Positions 17,634 to 25,760 are shown, counted from the first letter of the stretch. The stretch is DNA of 64,000 nt from Bacillus timonensis (GCF_004799755.1 NZ_SLUB01000008.1:62001-126000); one strand, 5' to 3'. Made by a program: numbers and translations. The notes: generated from the letters alone by a model not told the origin.

Positions 17634-17906
17634 TTGAAATGTATGTGGTGTGGATCGGAAAAAGCACGTGAAACAACGAATAGTGTGTTTTGGGAGCTTC
17701 CAGATGGAACACGTGCAATTGAAATTACAAAAACACCTAGTGTTAGGTGTGAAGCTTGCGGAATGGAATATCAAGAAGAAGATATCATTAATGAAATTGA
17801 AGACCAGCTTATGCTTATCGATACAAAAAAACTTTCAAAAGCAATTCAATACAAGGAACTCATGCAGATTCCCCGATTTTTGAAGCATAATTACTTTCGT
17901 TTTTAG
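17634..17906 (+). CDS. yokU: YokU-family small zinc-ribbon protein
   Basis: Ninety-residue protein with two CxxC knuckles (CMWCG at 3-7 and CEACG at 40-44), typical of the YokU / YgiT-type zinc-finger domain. Start TTG at 17634, seven bases behind AGGAGGT. It directly follows kamA, as in B. subtilis (yokU-kamA), and is most likely in the same sigma-54 transcript. Function is unknown; the zinc ribbon suggests nucleic-acid or protein binding. The frame-shifted open frame over the same bases is ignored because it lacks a ribosome binding site. Confidence 0.85.
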   Translation: MKCMWCGSEKARETTNSVFWELPDGTRAIEITKTPSVRCEACGMEYQEEDIINEIEDQLMLIDTKKLSKAIQYKELMQIPRFLKHNYFRF

Positions 17907-17972
17907 TTGACAGGACAACATAACGTGATAAAATGACAAAAAAATGGTTCGAGAGAGTAGGATGTGGTTGTC

Positions 17973-18191
17973 ATGGGGAAGTCATTTTATCATTATATTG
18001 TGAAGTTTCGTGCGGCGAAAGCGAAAGATGAGATTAGTCAATTTGCAAATGATGTTTATTTGGATCATAGCTTTCCAATTTATTCGAAGGATTACAATGA
18101 ATTAAGCTCCTATTTAGAGCTAAACGGTCAATATTTAAAAAGTATGTCCATTTTTGATAAAGCGTGGGATCTTTATCAGAACGAAGATTAA
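17973..18191 (+). CDS. yozE: YozE-family protein (UPF0346)
   Basis: Small acidic/aromatic protein of about 72 aa with the family signature GKSFYHYIVKFR at the start and a central YLDHSFPIYSKDYNELSSYLEL; a SAM-like helical fold is known for this family. I start it at ATG 17973 to match the usual YozE N-terminus; a GTG at 17964 is also possible. It neighbours yokU and kamA in Bacillus genomes. Function unknown. A clear terminator follows at 18198. Confidence 0.88.
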   Translation: MGKSFYHYIVKFRAAKAKDEISQFANDVYLDHSFPIYSKDYNELSSYLELNGQYLKSMSIFDKAWDLYQNED

Positions 18192-18197
18192 AACTAC

Positions 18198-18222
18198 AAC
18201 CACCGTTTTCGGTGGTTTTTTA
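18198..18222 (+). terminator. Terminator of the kamA-yokU-yozE unit
   Basis: ACCACCG-TTTT-CGGTGGT stem followed by TTTTT. Confidence 0.88.
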
Positions 18223-18244
18223 GTTTGATCCATCATTTTATTAA

Positions 18245-18385
18245 AATACTGTTGCTATCAAAAATTTACTGTCACTATTACAAAAGTACTGTCACTAATC
18301 AGATTTTACTGTCACTATTACAAAAATACTGTCACTATCCAGATTTACTGCCACTATCTTAATAATACTGCCACTAAATAAACGA
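18245..18385. repeat. Tandem array of seven ~20-bp repeats (TACTGTCACTAT type)
   Basis: Units start at 18247, 18267, 18287, 18307, 18327, 18346 and 18366, so the period is 20 bases with one of 19. Each begins TACTGTCACTAT or a one- to three-base variant; the rest is A/T-rich and alternates between an ATTACAAAAn type and an nnTCAGATTT type. It lies just after the yozE terminator in a 358-base gap without a gene; the remainder (18386-18549) shows nothing else beyond A/T-rich sequence and the yodN ribosome binding site. A 20-bp period is near two helical turns, so the units would face the same side of DNA. Confidence 0.75.
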
Positions 18386-18549
18386 AAAAATATACCTCTA
18401 AATCGAACGCATCACACCGACAAATTTTAGGCTCGCCAGCCCTTTATTTTTCTTTTCTCACAAGCCCTAATCCGATGCCGTTTTGCAAAAGACTTGCATA
18501 TACTATCTCACACCCTTCAAATCGACATAATAGCTAAAGGGATGAGGAC

Positions 18550-19242
18550 ATGGATGGTAGAAGCAAAAAGCCAAAATATAAAATAGGGGATATCGTCGTT
18601 GTTACGTTATATGGAACAGTGGGTTCTGTAACAGATATCCGTAAGCTCGATGGGCATTTTCTTTATAAAGTAAATAAGGGCGAGGCATTCTATTCGGAAT
18701 CGGCATTAACTTTACTTTCTGAATACAAAGCAAAGTCGATTGAATTCGAAAAAATTGAGATTGAATATAAATATTATTTTGGTGACCTTGTCTTTGTTCA
18801 GGGATATGAAAACGACGTATTTAAAATTGTTGGGATACACACGGAAATTTGGAGATACAAAGAGGGTGCATGGGAGGATGTGATTTACGAATTAGCTAGA
18901 GTGACAGATGGTGAGTGGCTCGAAGCGGGAGAAGATGAACTCACACTACTTGCAGACTTTGATCAAGCTGAAACATTCCTTCAAACGTATTCGCTGAAGT
19001 ATTTTGTGAAAAAGAAAAACAAAAATGTGGGGATGTATGAAAATATGGATATCTATCGTAAATCCGAAAAAGATCATATGCGGATCAAAAAAGAGAAAAA
19101 AGAAATCATCGATGGCTTACTTGATGTTTACAACGACTACAAGATCCTGCACGAAATGTTCCAGGATCAGAAATATAAGGATGTTATGGATTTGGCGATG
19201 AAAAATCTTCAAAAATTTGAGTCTGGGAAAGGTAACGATTAA
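18550..19242 (+). CDS. yodN: YodN-like protein of unknown function
   Basis: Cytoplasmic protein, 230 aa, with no recognised catalytic motif. The N-terminal part contains two SH3/KOW-like beta segments (YKIGDIVVVTLYGTVGSVTDI and YYFGDLVFVQGYENDVFKIVG) typical of small nucleic-acid- or protein-binding barrels; the C-terminal ~75 residues are helical and strongly charged (KKEKKEIIDGLLDVYNDYK). Named by length and position: it sits between yozE and yozD, as yodN does in B. subtilis. Start ATG behind GATGAGG. Its stop overlaps the stop of the converging membrane gene by two bases. Confidence 0.6.
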   Translation: MDGRSKKPKYKIGDIVVVTLYGTVGSVTDIRKLDGHFLYKVNKGEAFYSESALTLLSEYKAKSIEFEKIEIEYKYYFGDLVFVQGYENDVFKIVGIHTEIWRYKEGAWEDVIYELARVTDGEWLEAGEDELTLLADFDQAETFLQTYSLKYFVKKKNKNVGMYENMDIYRKSEKDHMRIKKEKKEIIDGLLDVYNDYKILHEMFQDQKYKDVMDLAMKNLQKFESGKGND

Positions 19243-19436
19243 CCCATGAAAAAAGCTTGCACAAGAACATAAAAGAAATAAGGGATCCCTAAAAATAAAA
19301 TAGTTGAAAATAATCCTTTTGTTACTTTTCCTAACACTTTATCGAATCCATCTCCGTCAATAAATTCAAAGAATTTATTTGTCTTTTTAACTTCTTCTCT
19401 TACTGGGAATTTTACGAGAACGGTATGCTTTGTCAT
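19239..19436 (-). CDS. Small membrane protein of unknown function (65 aa)
   Basis: Start placed at ATG 19436 (MTKHTVLVKFPVREEV), behind GGAGGGGT; the longer frame to 19463 runs through the ribosome binding site. Residues 1-45 are polar and charged, with one hydrophobic segment near the C-terminus (LFSTILFLGIPYFFYVLVQAFF). I do not recognise the family. It converges on yodN, with the two stop codons overlapping, so no terminator fits between them. Confidence 0.65.
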   Translation of the reverse strand: MTKHTVLVKFPVREEVKKTNKFFEFIDGDGFDKVLGKVTKGLFSTILFLGIPYFFYVLVQAFFMG

Positions 19437-19579
19437 GTGAACCCCTCCATTAGGCTTGTCCAATCTTTATATTTCATCCTATGTATGAACACTCGTAATC
19501 ATGACTAAAAAATAAAATACATACAAAACTGACATAGGTGATGATTTTAAAACATACACCTTAAGTAAAGGGGGCGATC

Positions 19580-19753
19580 ATGCTGAAGGAAATTGAGGTT
19601 GTTATTGATACAGAGGAAATTGCAGAGTTTTTCTATAACGAACTTGTCCAAAGGGGATTTGCCCCAGGCGAGGAAGAGCTAGAGGAGCTAGCGGATATCA
19701 CCTTCGAATATTTACTTTATAAATGTGTAATTGACGAAGAAAACGAAGACTAA
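19580..19753 (+). CDS. yozD: YozD-family small acidic protein (57 aa)
   Basis: Short gene with ATG at 19580 behind AAAGGGGG. The product starts MLKEIEVVIDTEEIAEFFYN and contains GEEELEELADITFEYLLYKC, the conserved body of the YozD family (about 58 aa, very acidic, helical). It lies near yodN and deoD as in B. subtilis. Function is unknown. The hairpin at 19774-19806 ends the unit. Confidence 0.85.
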   Translation: MLKEIEVVIDTEEIAEFFYNELVQRGFAPGEEELEELADITFEYLLYKCVIDEENED

Positions 19754-19773
19754 GTACATATCAACGGTAATGG

Positions 19774-19806
19774 AAAAGGGCGCCCAAACGATGGACGCCT
19801 TTTTCC
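19774..19806. terminator. Bidirectional terminator downstream of yozD
   Basis: AAAAGGGCGCCC and GGACGCCTTTT form a stem with one bulge; T run on the plus strand and TTTTCC on the minus strand. It separates yozD from the converging tiny gene at 19809. Confidence 0.6.
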
Positions 19807-19808
19807 AT

Positions 19809-19955
19809 TTACTCATTATGCCCTGGACCGTTTTTACGACCACCTGCAGCGGAAAATTCTTTTCCGTGTGCAATTTGCTCAGCTTCTATAGCTTCAGGTG
19901 GTGTATGATTGTTTTTCTTAGGTGCATTTATGCGGTTACGATTTTTTTTGCCCAT
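19809..19955 (-). CDS. Tiny basic, Asn/Lys-rich protein (48 aa)
   Basis: Start ATG at 19955 behind GGAGGGAT; the product starts MGKKNRNRINAPKKNNHTPP and ends SAAGGRKNGPGHNE. It is highly polar, with no hydrophobic core, and resembles in composition the minor small acid-soluble spore proteins (SspK/L/N/O type), but I cannot match a named one. It forms a pair with the gene at 19970, 14 bases upstream on the same strand. Confidence 0.6.
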   Translation of the reverse strand: MGKKNRNRINAPKKNNHTPPEAIEAEQIAHGKEFSAAGGRKNGPGHNE

Positions 19956-19969
19956 TAAAATCCCTCCAC

Positions 19970-20104
19970 TTATTTAGGTTGCATAAATCCTTCTTTTTCT
20001 TTTTTTGATGTATTAGGTGGATTACCAACACCCTTTGTTGTGTCAGTAGCATTTGCATAGTCAACAGCTTGTCGCAATTTTTTGCTCATCTTTTCTTTAG
20101 CCAC
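19970..20104 (-). CDS. Tiny charged protein (44 aa), possibly spore-associated
   Basis: GTG start at 20104 behind AAGGGGGT. Product MAKEKMSKKLRQAVDYANAT followed by a Gly/Pro/Lys-rich tail ending EGFMQPK. It is polar, with no membrane segment or cysteine. Together with the next gene (14-base gap) it looks like a two-gene unit of very small basic proteins, perhaps sporulation genes; this rests on composition only. Confidence 0.55.
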   Translation of the reverse strand: MAKEKMSKKLRQAVDYANATDTTKGVGNPPNTSKKEKEGFMQPK

Positions 20105-20234
20105 GGTTGAAACCCCCTTAGGAATTAATACAACTATAGCTTTCCCCATATTTTTGCGTTCATGTCTATTTTTAAGTAGAATGTATTTGTGGTAAGATAG
20201 AAAAAGTGCAAGATTTTACATAGGAGGAACATGA

Positions 20235-20939
20235 ATGAGTACACATATTGGTGCAAAGCAAGGGGATATCGCCGAAACGGTATTATTACCAGGAGATCCA
20301 TTGCGTGCAAAATATATTGCAGAAACCTTTTTTGAAAATGTTACATGTTACAATGAAGTGCGAGGAATGCTCGGATTTACCGGTACATATAAAGGAAAGC
20401 GAGTATCTGTGCAAGGGACAGGAATGGGTGTTCCATCCATCTCCATATACATACATGAATTAATGAATGAATACGGTGTCCAAAACCTAATTCGCGTTGG
20501 TACTTGCGGTGCAATTCAGAAAGATGTAAAAGTGCGTGATGTTATTTTAGCGATGACGTCATCAACGAATTCTCAGATGAACCGCATCAACTTTGGAACA
20601 GTTGACTATGCGCCAACAGCTTCGTTTGATTTATTAAAAAAAGCGTATGATGTAGGTACTGAAAAAGGCCTTAAATTAAAAGTAGGAAATGTCTTCACAA
20701 GTGACGTATTTTACAACGATAATGCAGAATTAGAAAAATGGGCACAATACGGCATTCTTGCTGTAGAAATGGAAACAACTGCACTATACACATTAGCAGC
20801 GAAATTTGGTCGAAATGCATTATCTGTATTAACGGTCAGTGATCATATATTAACTGGAGAAGAAACAACAGCGGAAGAACGACAAACAACATTTAATGAT
20901 ATGATCGAGGTTGCTCTAGAGGCAGCATTAAAAGAGTAA
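20235..20939 (+). CDS. deoD: Purine nucleoside phosphorylase DeoD
   Basis: Trimeric/hexameric NP-I family enzyme that splits purine (deoxy)nucleosides with phosphate, giving base and (deoxy)ribose-1-phosphate for salvage. Characteristic blocks: [20 protein letters not shown] at the start, [17 protein letters not shown] around residue 87, and [13 protein letters not shown] (about 176-188), which contacts the ribose; the catalytic Asp is in [10 protein letters not shown]. Length 234 aa is standard. Start ATG at 20235, eight bases after TAGGAGG (the ATG at 20231 is out of frame). Terminator at 20943. Confidence 0.95.
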   Translation: MSTHIGAKQGDIAETVLLPGDPLRAKYIAETFFENVTCYNEVRGMLGFTGTYKGKRVSVQGTGMGVPSISIYIHELMNEYGVQNLIRVGTCGAIQKDVKVRDVILAMTSSTNSQMNRINFGTVDYAPTASFDLLKKAYDVGTEKGLKLKVGNVFTSDVFYNDNAELEKWAQYGILAVEMETTALYTLAAKFGRNALSVLTVSDHILTGEETTAEERQTTFNDMIEVALEAALKE

Positions 20940-20942
20940 AGG

Positions 20943-20985
20943 TAAGGGGAAAAGATTTCGAGTTTCGAGATTTTTTCCTCTTTTA
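20943..20985 (+). terminator. Terminator after deoD
   Basis: GGGGAAAAGATTTCG pairs imperfectly with CGAGATTTTTTCCTC, followed by TTTTATT. Confidence 0.6.
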
Positions 20986-20997
20986 TTAAGGTGATGA

Positions 20998-23196
20998 ATG
21001 ATGAGAAATCGTATTATTAAATATGGCGTAATGCTTGCAATTGTCCTTTTTGTCGTCTTTTTCGGATCAAAAATCTTTTCTCCTTCCGAGTCTTATACGG
21101 ATACCGACGAGGCCGTTAAGAGTCAATTAATTGTAAACGGCTTCAAAATCGATGGGATTACGTTTTATGGAAATCAGGTACTCGCCATACTTGAAGAAAA
21201 GGGTGAGAAAAAACTTTATATTGGAGACCGCAATCAATCCTTCATTGAAAATGTGAAACCATGGGAAGATTATCAATTGCCAAACAAGGCAGACAAAACC
21301 TACCAAGGGGTTGAAGTAAATCCTGATTCCCACCTGATGTATTTGTATGGGAAAAAGGAAGATGGCAGTAATTTCATGGAAATCATTAATATTGCGACAA
21401 AGGAAACGGTTTCTGAAATTCCATTTGAGAATTCAGCAAAAATCAGCAATATTAAATTTAAAAATGGATACATGGAAGGAATGCTGTACGCCAAAACAAA
21501 TCCAGAAAAACAACATGCAGATATCATTTTTAATACGCCAGAATTTAATTCTCATATGGATTTGCTTACCGTAAAACTGCCATCGAAAAAAGCGACACTT
21601 GATTGGGTTGATGCCAATCCTGAGCTTGAACAAATTGTTTACACCATTAAGGATCAAGGGAAGGTTTCAGCATATGTTCATGACCTCACAACGAATCAAA
21701 CGACACAAATAAAAAAAGTAAATGGCGATAAGTTTTTATTCGATGGTGAACAACTTATTGGGTTTAAGTCAAAGAAGGACAAGCTTGCGATCAAAGTTTA
21801 CGAATATAAGCATTCAGATTCTGCTGAAGAGCAGCAACAATCTGAAGCATATGATATCGTCATAAAAAATGGAATTGTCCTTGATCCAGACAAAGAGACT
21901 CTTAAAATTGGCTATCATGTTGGTATTAAGGATGACAAAATAGTGACTGTCACAAAAGCACCGATTCAAGGGGAGACCGAAATCGATGCGTATCAAAAAA
22001 TCGTAAGCCCTGGTTTTATTGATATGCTCTCGTTTAATCCAAGTCCGATGGGTGCGAAATATAAAATTGGTGACGGGGTCACTACAAACTTATCGATGCA
22101 TGGATGCACCGTTGATTTTGATGGTTTTTTTAATCAATACAGCCAATACCCCACATCTGTAAACTATGGCGGTGCGTTGTATGCGGTCAGATTGCGTTAT
22201 GAAGCGGGTCTCGGCAATCACGGTACGCCTACAAAAGAACAAATTGACTATATGGTAAAACGTGCCCGTGAGGAAATAAAAAAGGGAGCGCTCGCTGTTG
22301 CGTTTAGTCCTGAATATTATCCTGGCACTTCTCCGGAAGAAATCAAGGCTATCATGAAAGTTGCTAAGGAATATGGGCTTGTTACTCATTTTCACGGCAG
22401 ACATTCAAGTCTAACAGGAGAGCATACAAGTATTGATTCGGTAAAAGAAGTTCTCGGGTATGCAAGGGAGTTGGATGCACCTGTCCATTTCATGCATCTT
22501 CATAGTACAGGTGGAACAGGTGCAATGGAAGAGGCCATTAAGCTAATTGAAGAAGCACGGTCAGAAGGGTATCAAGTCACTTTCGATGTGTACCCCTACG
22601 ATTCTTGGGCAACTAATATTTCATTTGAACGTATGGCTGGAGACTGGCAATCACGTTTTGGTATTACTTATTCTGATATTCAGGTTGCTGGAACAACCGA
22701 GCGGCTTACGGCTGAAACATTTCCAATTTATCGTAAAAAAGGCGGAATCGTAATTGTCTATGCGATGGAAGAAAAAGAGCTCATTCAAGCACTTCAGGTG
22801 GAGCATAGTATGATTGGCAGTGATGCGATAATGGATAATGAGTTTAACCATCCAAGAGGAGCGGGAACTTTTTCTAGATTTATTGGTCGTTATATCCGTG
22901 ACCTTGATGTTGTTCCACTCATGGAAGGGATGAAAAAAGTGACGATTCATTCCGCAAGACAACTGGAGGATGTTGCTCCAGCGATGGCAACAAGAGGAAG
23001 ACTTCATGTAGGTGCAACAGCTGATATAACGGTTTTTGATTACCATGAAATCATGGATACAGCAACAGCTGAAAAACCAGCTTCTTTATCAAAGGGCATT
23101 GACTACGTCATCGTATCTGGACAAATCGCTAAAGATGACACCGGGGTCCTAACAAACGTTAAAAATGGACAACCAATTATTGGCGTTTTTGAATAA
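20998..23196 (+). CDS. Membrane-anchored amidohydrolase (D-aminoacylase-like) with extra N-terminal domain; HxH motif lost
   Basis: Protein of 732 aa. An N-terminal membrane anchor (about 8-28) is followed by about 240 residues with strand-rich repeats (ITFYGNQVLAIL, GVEVNPDSHLMYLYG, LDWVDANPELEQIVYTI) that look like a beta-propeller, then an amidohydrolase domain (about 285-732) of the N-acyl-D-amino-acid deacylase type. Metal-site landmarks: Cys370 (GVTTNLSMHGC), His464/466 (GLVTHFHG), His500/502 (PVHFMHLHSTG) and Asp609 (MIGSDA). The HxH normally in GFIDxHxH is replaced by Leu344-Ser-Phe346 (SPGFIDMLSF). So the tightly bound metal site may persist while the second is lost. It is anchored outside the membrane; substrate unknown. 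Start ATG behind AAGGTGATG. Confidence 0.8.
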   Translation: MMRNRIIKYGVMLAIVLFVVFFGSKIFSPSESYTDTDEAVKSQLIVNGFKIDGITFYGNQVLAILEEKGEKKLYIGDRNQSFIENVKPWEDYQLPNKADKTYQGVEVNPDSHLMYLYGKKEDGSNFMEIINIATKETVSEIPFENSAKISNIKFKNGYMEGMLYAKTNPEKQHADIIFNTPEFNSHMDLLTVKLPSKKATLDWVDANPELEQIVYTIKDQGKVSAYVHDLTTNQTTQIKKVNGDKFLFDGEQLIGFKSKKDKLAIKVYEYKHSDSAEEQQQSEAYDIVIKNGIVLDPDKETLKIGYHVGIKDDKIVTVTKAPIQGETEIDAYQKIVSPGFIDMLSFNPSPMGAKYKIGDGVTTNLSMHGCTVDFDGFFNQYSQYPTSVNYGGALYAVRLRYEAGLGNHGTPTKEQIDYMVKRAREEIKKGALAVAFSPEYYPGTSPEEIKAIMKVAKEYGLVTHFHGRHSSLTGEHTSIDSVKEVLGYARELDAPVHFMHLHSTGGTGAMEEAIKLIEEARSEGYQVTFDVYPYDSWATNISFERMAGDWQSRFGITYSDIQVAGTTERLTAETFPIYRKKGGIVIVYAMEEKELIQALQVEHSMIGSDAIMDNEFNHPRGAGTFSRFIGRYIRDLDVVPLMEGMKKVTIHSARQLEDVAPAMATRGRLHVGATADITVFDYHEIMDTATAEKPASLSKGIDYVIVSGQIAKDDTGVLTNVKNGQPIIGVFE

Positions 23197-23284
23197 GTTT
23201 CTATGGTGGGCAGACGCTTTTTAACTAATATTTACAGCCTTATTCTCCTCTAAAACGCAAATACTTCTAATGAGGTGATTTATC

Positions 23285-23524
23285 ATGAATCATGAGAAGG
23301 ATTATGATCGCGATCATGACCGTGAGGATGCGCTCACTGACATAGCTTTAAAGGAGATTTTGGAAACTGCCTACACGGCAGAAACTGAATTGATGAGACG
23401 CTATTTGATTACCTCTGAACGTATTTCGGACGATCATGAGCTTAAAGAAAGACTCGCCAATTTCGCCGAAGGAAATGCCAAACGAACAAAACAGCTTCAA
23501 AATGAAATAGAAAAATTACACTAA
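23285..23524 (+). CDS. Small helical protein of unknown function (79 aa)
   Basis: Highly charged. A His/Asp/Arg-rich head (HEKDYDRDHDREDALTD) leads into two predicted helices (EILETAYTAETELMRRYLIT and ELKERLANFAEGNAKRTKQL). The Glu/Ala/Arg helices look like half of a four-helix bundle, but no ferritin-type EXXH set is present. I do not recognise the family. Start ATG behind GAGGTGATTTATC; a strong terminator follows. Single-gene unit. Confidence 0.65.
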   Translation: MNHEKDYDRDHDREDALTDIALKEILETAYTAETELMRRYLITSERISDDHELKERLANFAEGNAKRTKQLQNEIEKLH

Positions 23525-23529
23525 ATAGC

Positions 23530-23563
23530 TAGCCACGGAGGGTCTACCTTCCGTGGCTTTTTT
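23530..23563 (+). terminator. Strong terminator
   Basis: AGCCACGGAGGG (23531-23542) pairs with CTTCCGTGGCT around a short loop, followed by TTTTTT. Confidence 0.85.
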
Positions 23564-23766
23564 ATACTGCATTCTTTTAAAATCAAACTACACTATTTTT
23601 AACGGCATTGCTGTCACTGGCATCCGAGTCGAAAAAGCAGCACCTGGGACGTTCGTTAAAGAAAAGTCTCCATTTTGCTCCCCTCGAAAATTTTGAAAAC
23701 AGTTGAAGAAAATTCATACATGAAACCTTTGAAATAGCTTAAGCTAATTGAAAAGGTGGTGCCATC

Positions 23767-24576
23767 ATGCCAGAGTTACCGGAAATGGAAACGTATAAAA
23801 ACCTCCTCCAACTAAAAGTAGCAGGACATACAATTAAAGACGTTGAGGTAAATCGTGAAAAATCGATCAACAGCTCGGTTGCCGATTTCAAAAACGAACT
23901 GATTGGTAATCAGATCACCCAAATTCATCGCAGGGGAAAACATCTTATTTTTAACCTCGCAAGCGGTAAAACACTGCTCCTCCACCTTATGTTGGGTGGC
24001 TTAATGTACATTGAAACAGGTGACGAAACTATTTCAAGAACAAAGCAAGTAATTCTTAGCTTTGCCTCACACAGGCTTACATTTATTGGTTTACGATTAG
24101 GGTATTTACATCTTTTAAGGTCAAAGGAAGTAGAAGAAGAATTTGCAGACCTAGGTCCGGAGCCGCTTGCGCCAAGTTTTACAGTCCAGACTTTTCAACA
24201 ATTAACCGAAACTAAAAAGGGAAAACTAAAATCAACACTGGTTGATCAACAATTTATCGCTGGAATTGGAAACCGGTATTCTGATGAAATTTGTTTTGCT
24301 GCAGGACTATTACCGACCCGAAAACTAGATTCACTAGACAATTCCCAGCTTCTTCAGCTTCATTCATCTATTCAATCTGTTTTACAGGAGGGAATTCGCT
24401 ATGGTGGATACATCGATTTGCCTCTTTTTAAAGGAGATCAACTTTCAGGCGGTTTTGAAGAGAAATTTAAAGTGCATGATCGAGAAGGGGAGCCATGTAT
24501 TCGCTGTGGTTCGATGATTGTGAAGAAAGATGTGTCATCTCGTAAAACTTTTTTTTGTGCAAATTGCCAAATCTAA
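23767..24576 (+). CDS. Fpg/Nei-family DNA glycosylase paralogue
   Basis: Base-excision repair enzyme, 269 aa. The mature N-terminus would be Pro2-Glu3 (MPELPEMET), the catalytic pair of the family. The helix-two-turn-helix segment contains GIGNRYSDEICFAAGLLP, and the C-terminus has a four-Cys zinc finger (CIRCG ... RKTFFCANC) with the DNA-contacting Arg. The sequence diverges from standard MutM in the body, so it is likely a second Fpg-like glycosylase rather than the housekeeping one. Start ATG behind AAGGTGG. Stand-alone gene. Confidence 0.85.
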   Translation: MPELPEMETYKNLLQLKVAGHTIKDVEVNREKSINSSVADFKNELIGNQITQIHRRGKHLIFNLASGKTLLLHLMLGGLMYIETGDETISRTKQVILSFASHRLTFIGLRLGYLHLLRSKEVEEEFADLGPEPLAPSFTVQTFQQLTETKKGKLKSTLVDQQFIAGIGNRYSDEICFAAGLLPTRKLDSLDNSQLLQLHSSIQSVLQEGIRYGGYIDLPLFKGDQLSGGFEEKFKVHDREGEPCIRCGSMIVKKDVSSRKTFFCANCQI

Positions 24577-24650
24577 AAATTATACTTGATTATCAAGGTG
24601 ATTAATGGCTATTCTATAGGAGAATGAATATTAGAAAGAGGGTTAAAAAT

Positions 24651-24917
24651 ATGGCAGAAAAAACGTTTACTATTACAAGTGATGCTGGCTTACACGCTAG
24701 ACCGGCTACAAAGCTCGTACATAAAGCAAGTCAATATCAATCAGAAATTACACTTACCTTTAACGGAAAATCAGTTAATCTTAAATCCATTATGGGTGTA
24801 ATGTCTTTAGGTGTACCAAAAGGTTCACAAATTGTGGTACAAGCTGAAGGAAATGATGCAGATGCTGCCTTAGAAGGAATTGAATCTGTATTAAAAGAAG
24901 AAAATTTAGGTGAATAA
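24651..24917 (+). CDS. ptsH: HPr phosphocarrier, stand-alone gene
   Basis: Small PTS phosphocarrier, 88 aa. The catalytic His15 (GLHARPAT) and the regulatory Ser46 ([12 protein letters not shown]) are both present, so it can be phosphorylated by enzyme I and by HPr kinase; this is not Crh, which lacks His15. The open frame extends upstream to 24624, but the start is set at ATG 24651 behind AGAGGG, matching HPr proteins. Unlike the usual ptsH-ptsI operon, no enzyme I gene follows; a bidirectional terminator lies ten bases downstream. Confidence 0.93.
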   Translation: MAEKTFTITSDAGLHARPATKLVHKASQYQSEITLTFNGKSVNLKSIMGVMSLGVPKGSQIVVQAEGNDADAALEGIESVLKEENLGE

Positions 24918-24927
24918 TCTAAAGTAG

Positions 24928-24960
24928 AAAAACAACCATCTGTCTGGATGGTTGTTTTCT
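24928..24960. terminator. Bidirectional terminator after ptsH
   Basis: AAAACAACCATC/GATGGTTGTTTT perfect 12-bp stem around a six-base loop, with T on the minus-strand side too; serves ptsH and the converging gene at 24962. Confidence 0.88.
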
Positions 24961-24961
24961 A

Positions 24962-25195
24962 TTATGCTGTTTCTTCGTCCTCATTCTTAGTTAATACCAA
25001 TGCCCCATGACGGATTAAGTATTGAAAATGAGAGATCGGAAAGACACCTTTTTGCTTTGATTCGAGCTCTATTCGTACAGATGATGGATTTATTTCAACA
25101 ACTCTTAACGTTTTTGCTTCGCATAAGTTCGGAATGAATTTTGATGTTATGCCAAATTCCATATTATTAACAAGTTCTAAGTTTTCTCTTGCCAA
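24962..25195 (-). CDS. Small protein of unknown function (about 77 aa)
   Basis: No recognised family. Start chosen at TTG 25195 (MARENLELVNNMEFG), behind GGAGAAGGTGG; an ATG at 25216 has no ribosome binding site and would overlap it. The product has a beta-like centre (LRVVEINPSSVRIELES) and an acidic tail (LTKNEDEETA); no membrane segment. It converges on ptsH. Confidence 0.55.
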   Translation of the reverse strand: MARENLELVNNMEFGITSKFIPNLCEAKTLRVVEINPSSVRIELESKQKGVFPISHFQYLIRHGALVLTKNEDEETA

Positions 25196-25372
25196 ATTGT
25201 TCACCACCTTCTCCATATAGGTAATATAACCAATAAAAAGAAAATCATACCAGATATACTATGATTTGCAACTAATTTCATTTTTTAATTCGCATTATTG
25301 GAATTTTATTGATATTAAAGGTAATATTTAAATAGGATTAATTCATTTATTTAGAGTTTGGAGGATTCACAT

Positions 25373-25717
25373 TTGAAACCGATTAAGAAAGAAGACGTAC
25401 AGGAATTAATTAACCGTTTTGCCAATCAAAACGTTTATATTCACCTTGAAACGACAAACGGTGCATATGCTGTTCATTCAGGTGCCCGAAAAACATCGGC
25501 AGGTGCATTTATTCGAAATGCCCTGGTTACGTATACAGAAGGAAAAATCGTCGGTAATGACCCATACCGTGTAGGTCTTAAAATGGACTTGGGATGGATT
25601 TATGCAGAAGGTCTTACAGATTGGGAATTTGACGAGAAGGATCGATTATTACTTGCTGGACATGATGAAGAAGGTAAGCTGGCTGTCGCGCTTCAAATCA
25701 GCACAACCCCATTCTAG
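25373..25717 (+). CDS. yojF: YojF-family protein (DUF1806)
   Basis: Protein of about 114 aa with YojF features: NVYIHLETTNGAYA near the start, a Gly/Ala-rich SAGAFIRNALV and YRVGLKMDLGWIYAEGLTDW. Start moved from 25358 to TTG 25373, eight bases behind GGAGGA, giving MKPIKKEDVQEL. The gene directly precedes bshB2 (43-base gap), as yojF precedes yojG (bshB2) in B. subtilis. Role unknown; conserved linkage suggests an accessory function in bacillithiol metabolism. Confidence 0.85.
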   Translation: MKPIKKEDVQELINRFANQNVYIHLETTNGAYAVHSGARKTSAGAFIRNALVTYTEGKIVGNDPYRVGLKMDLGWIYAEGLTDWEFDEKDRLLLAGHDEEGKLAVALQISTTPF

Positions 25718-25760
25718 GGTAACTTTTAAAAAGGCATATTTTGAATAAAGGAGTAGTAAA

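Noticed and set aside
23571-23697. Protein-like plus-strand frame without a start codon (contains NGIAVTGIRVEKAAPGTF) in the gap before the Fpg-like gene
   Set aside because: No start codon and no ribosome binding site; it might be a gene remnant, but no family could be named.
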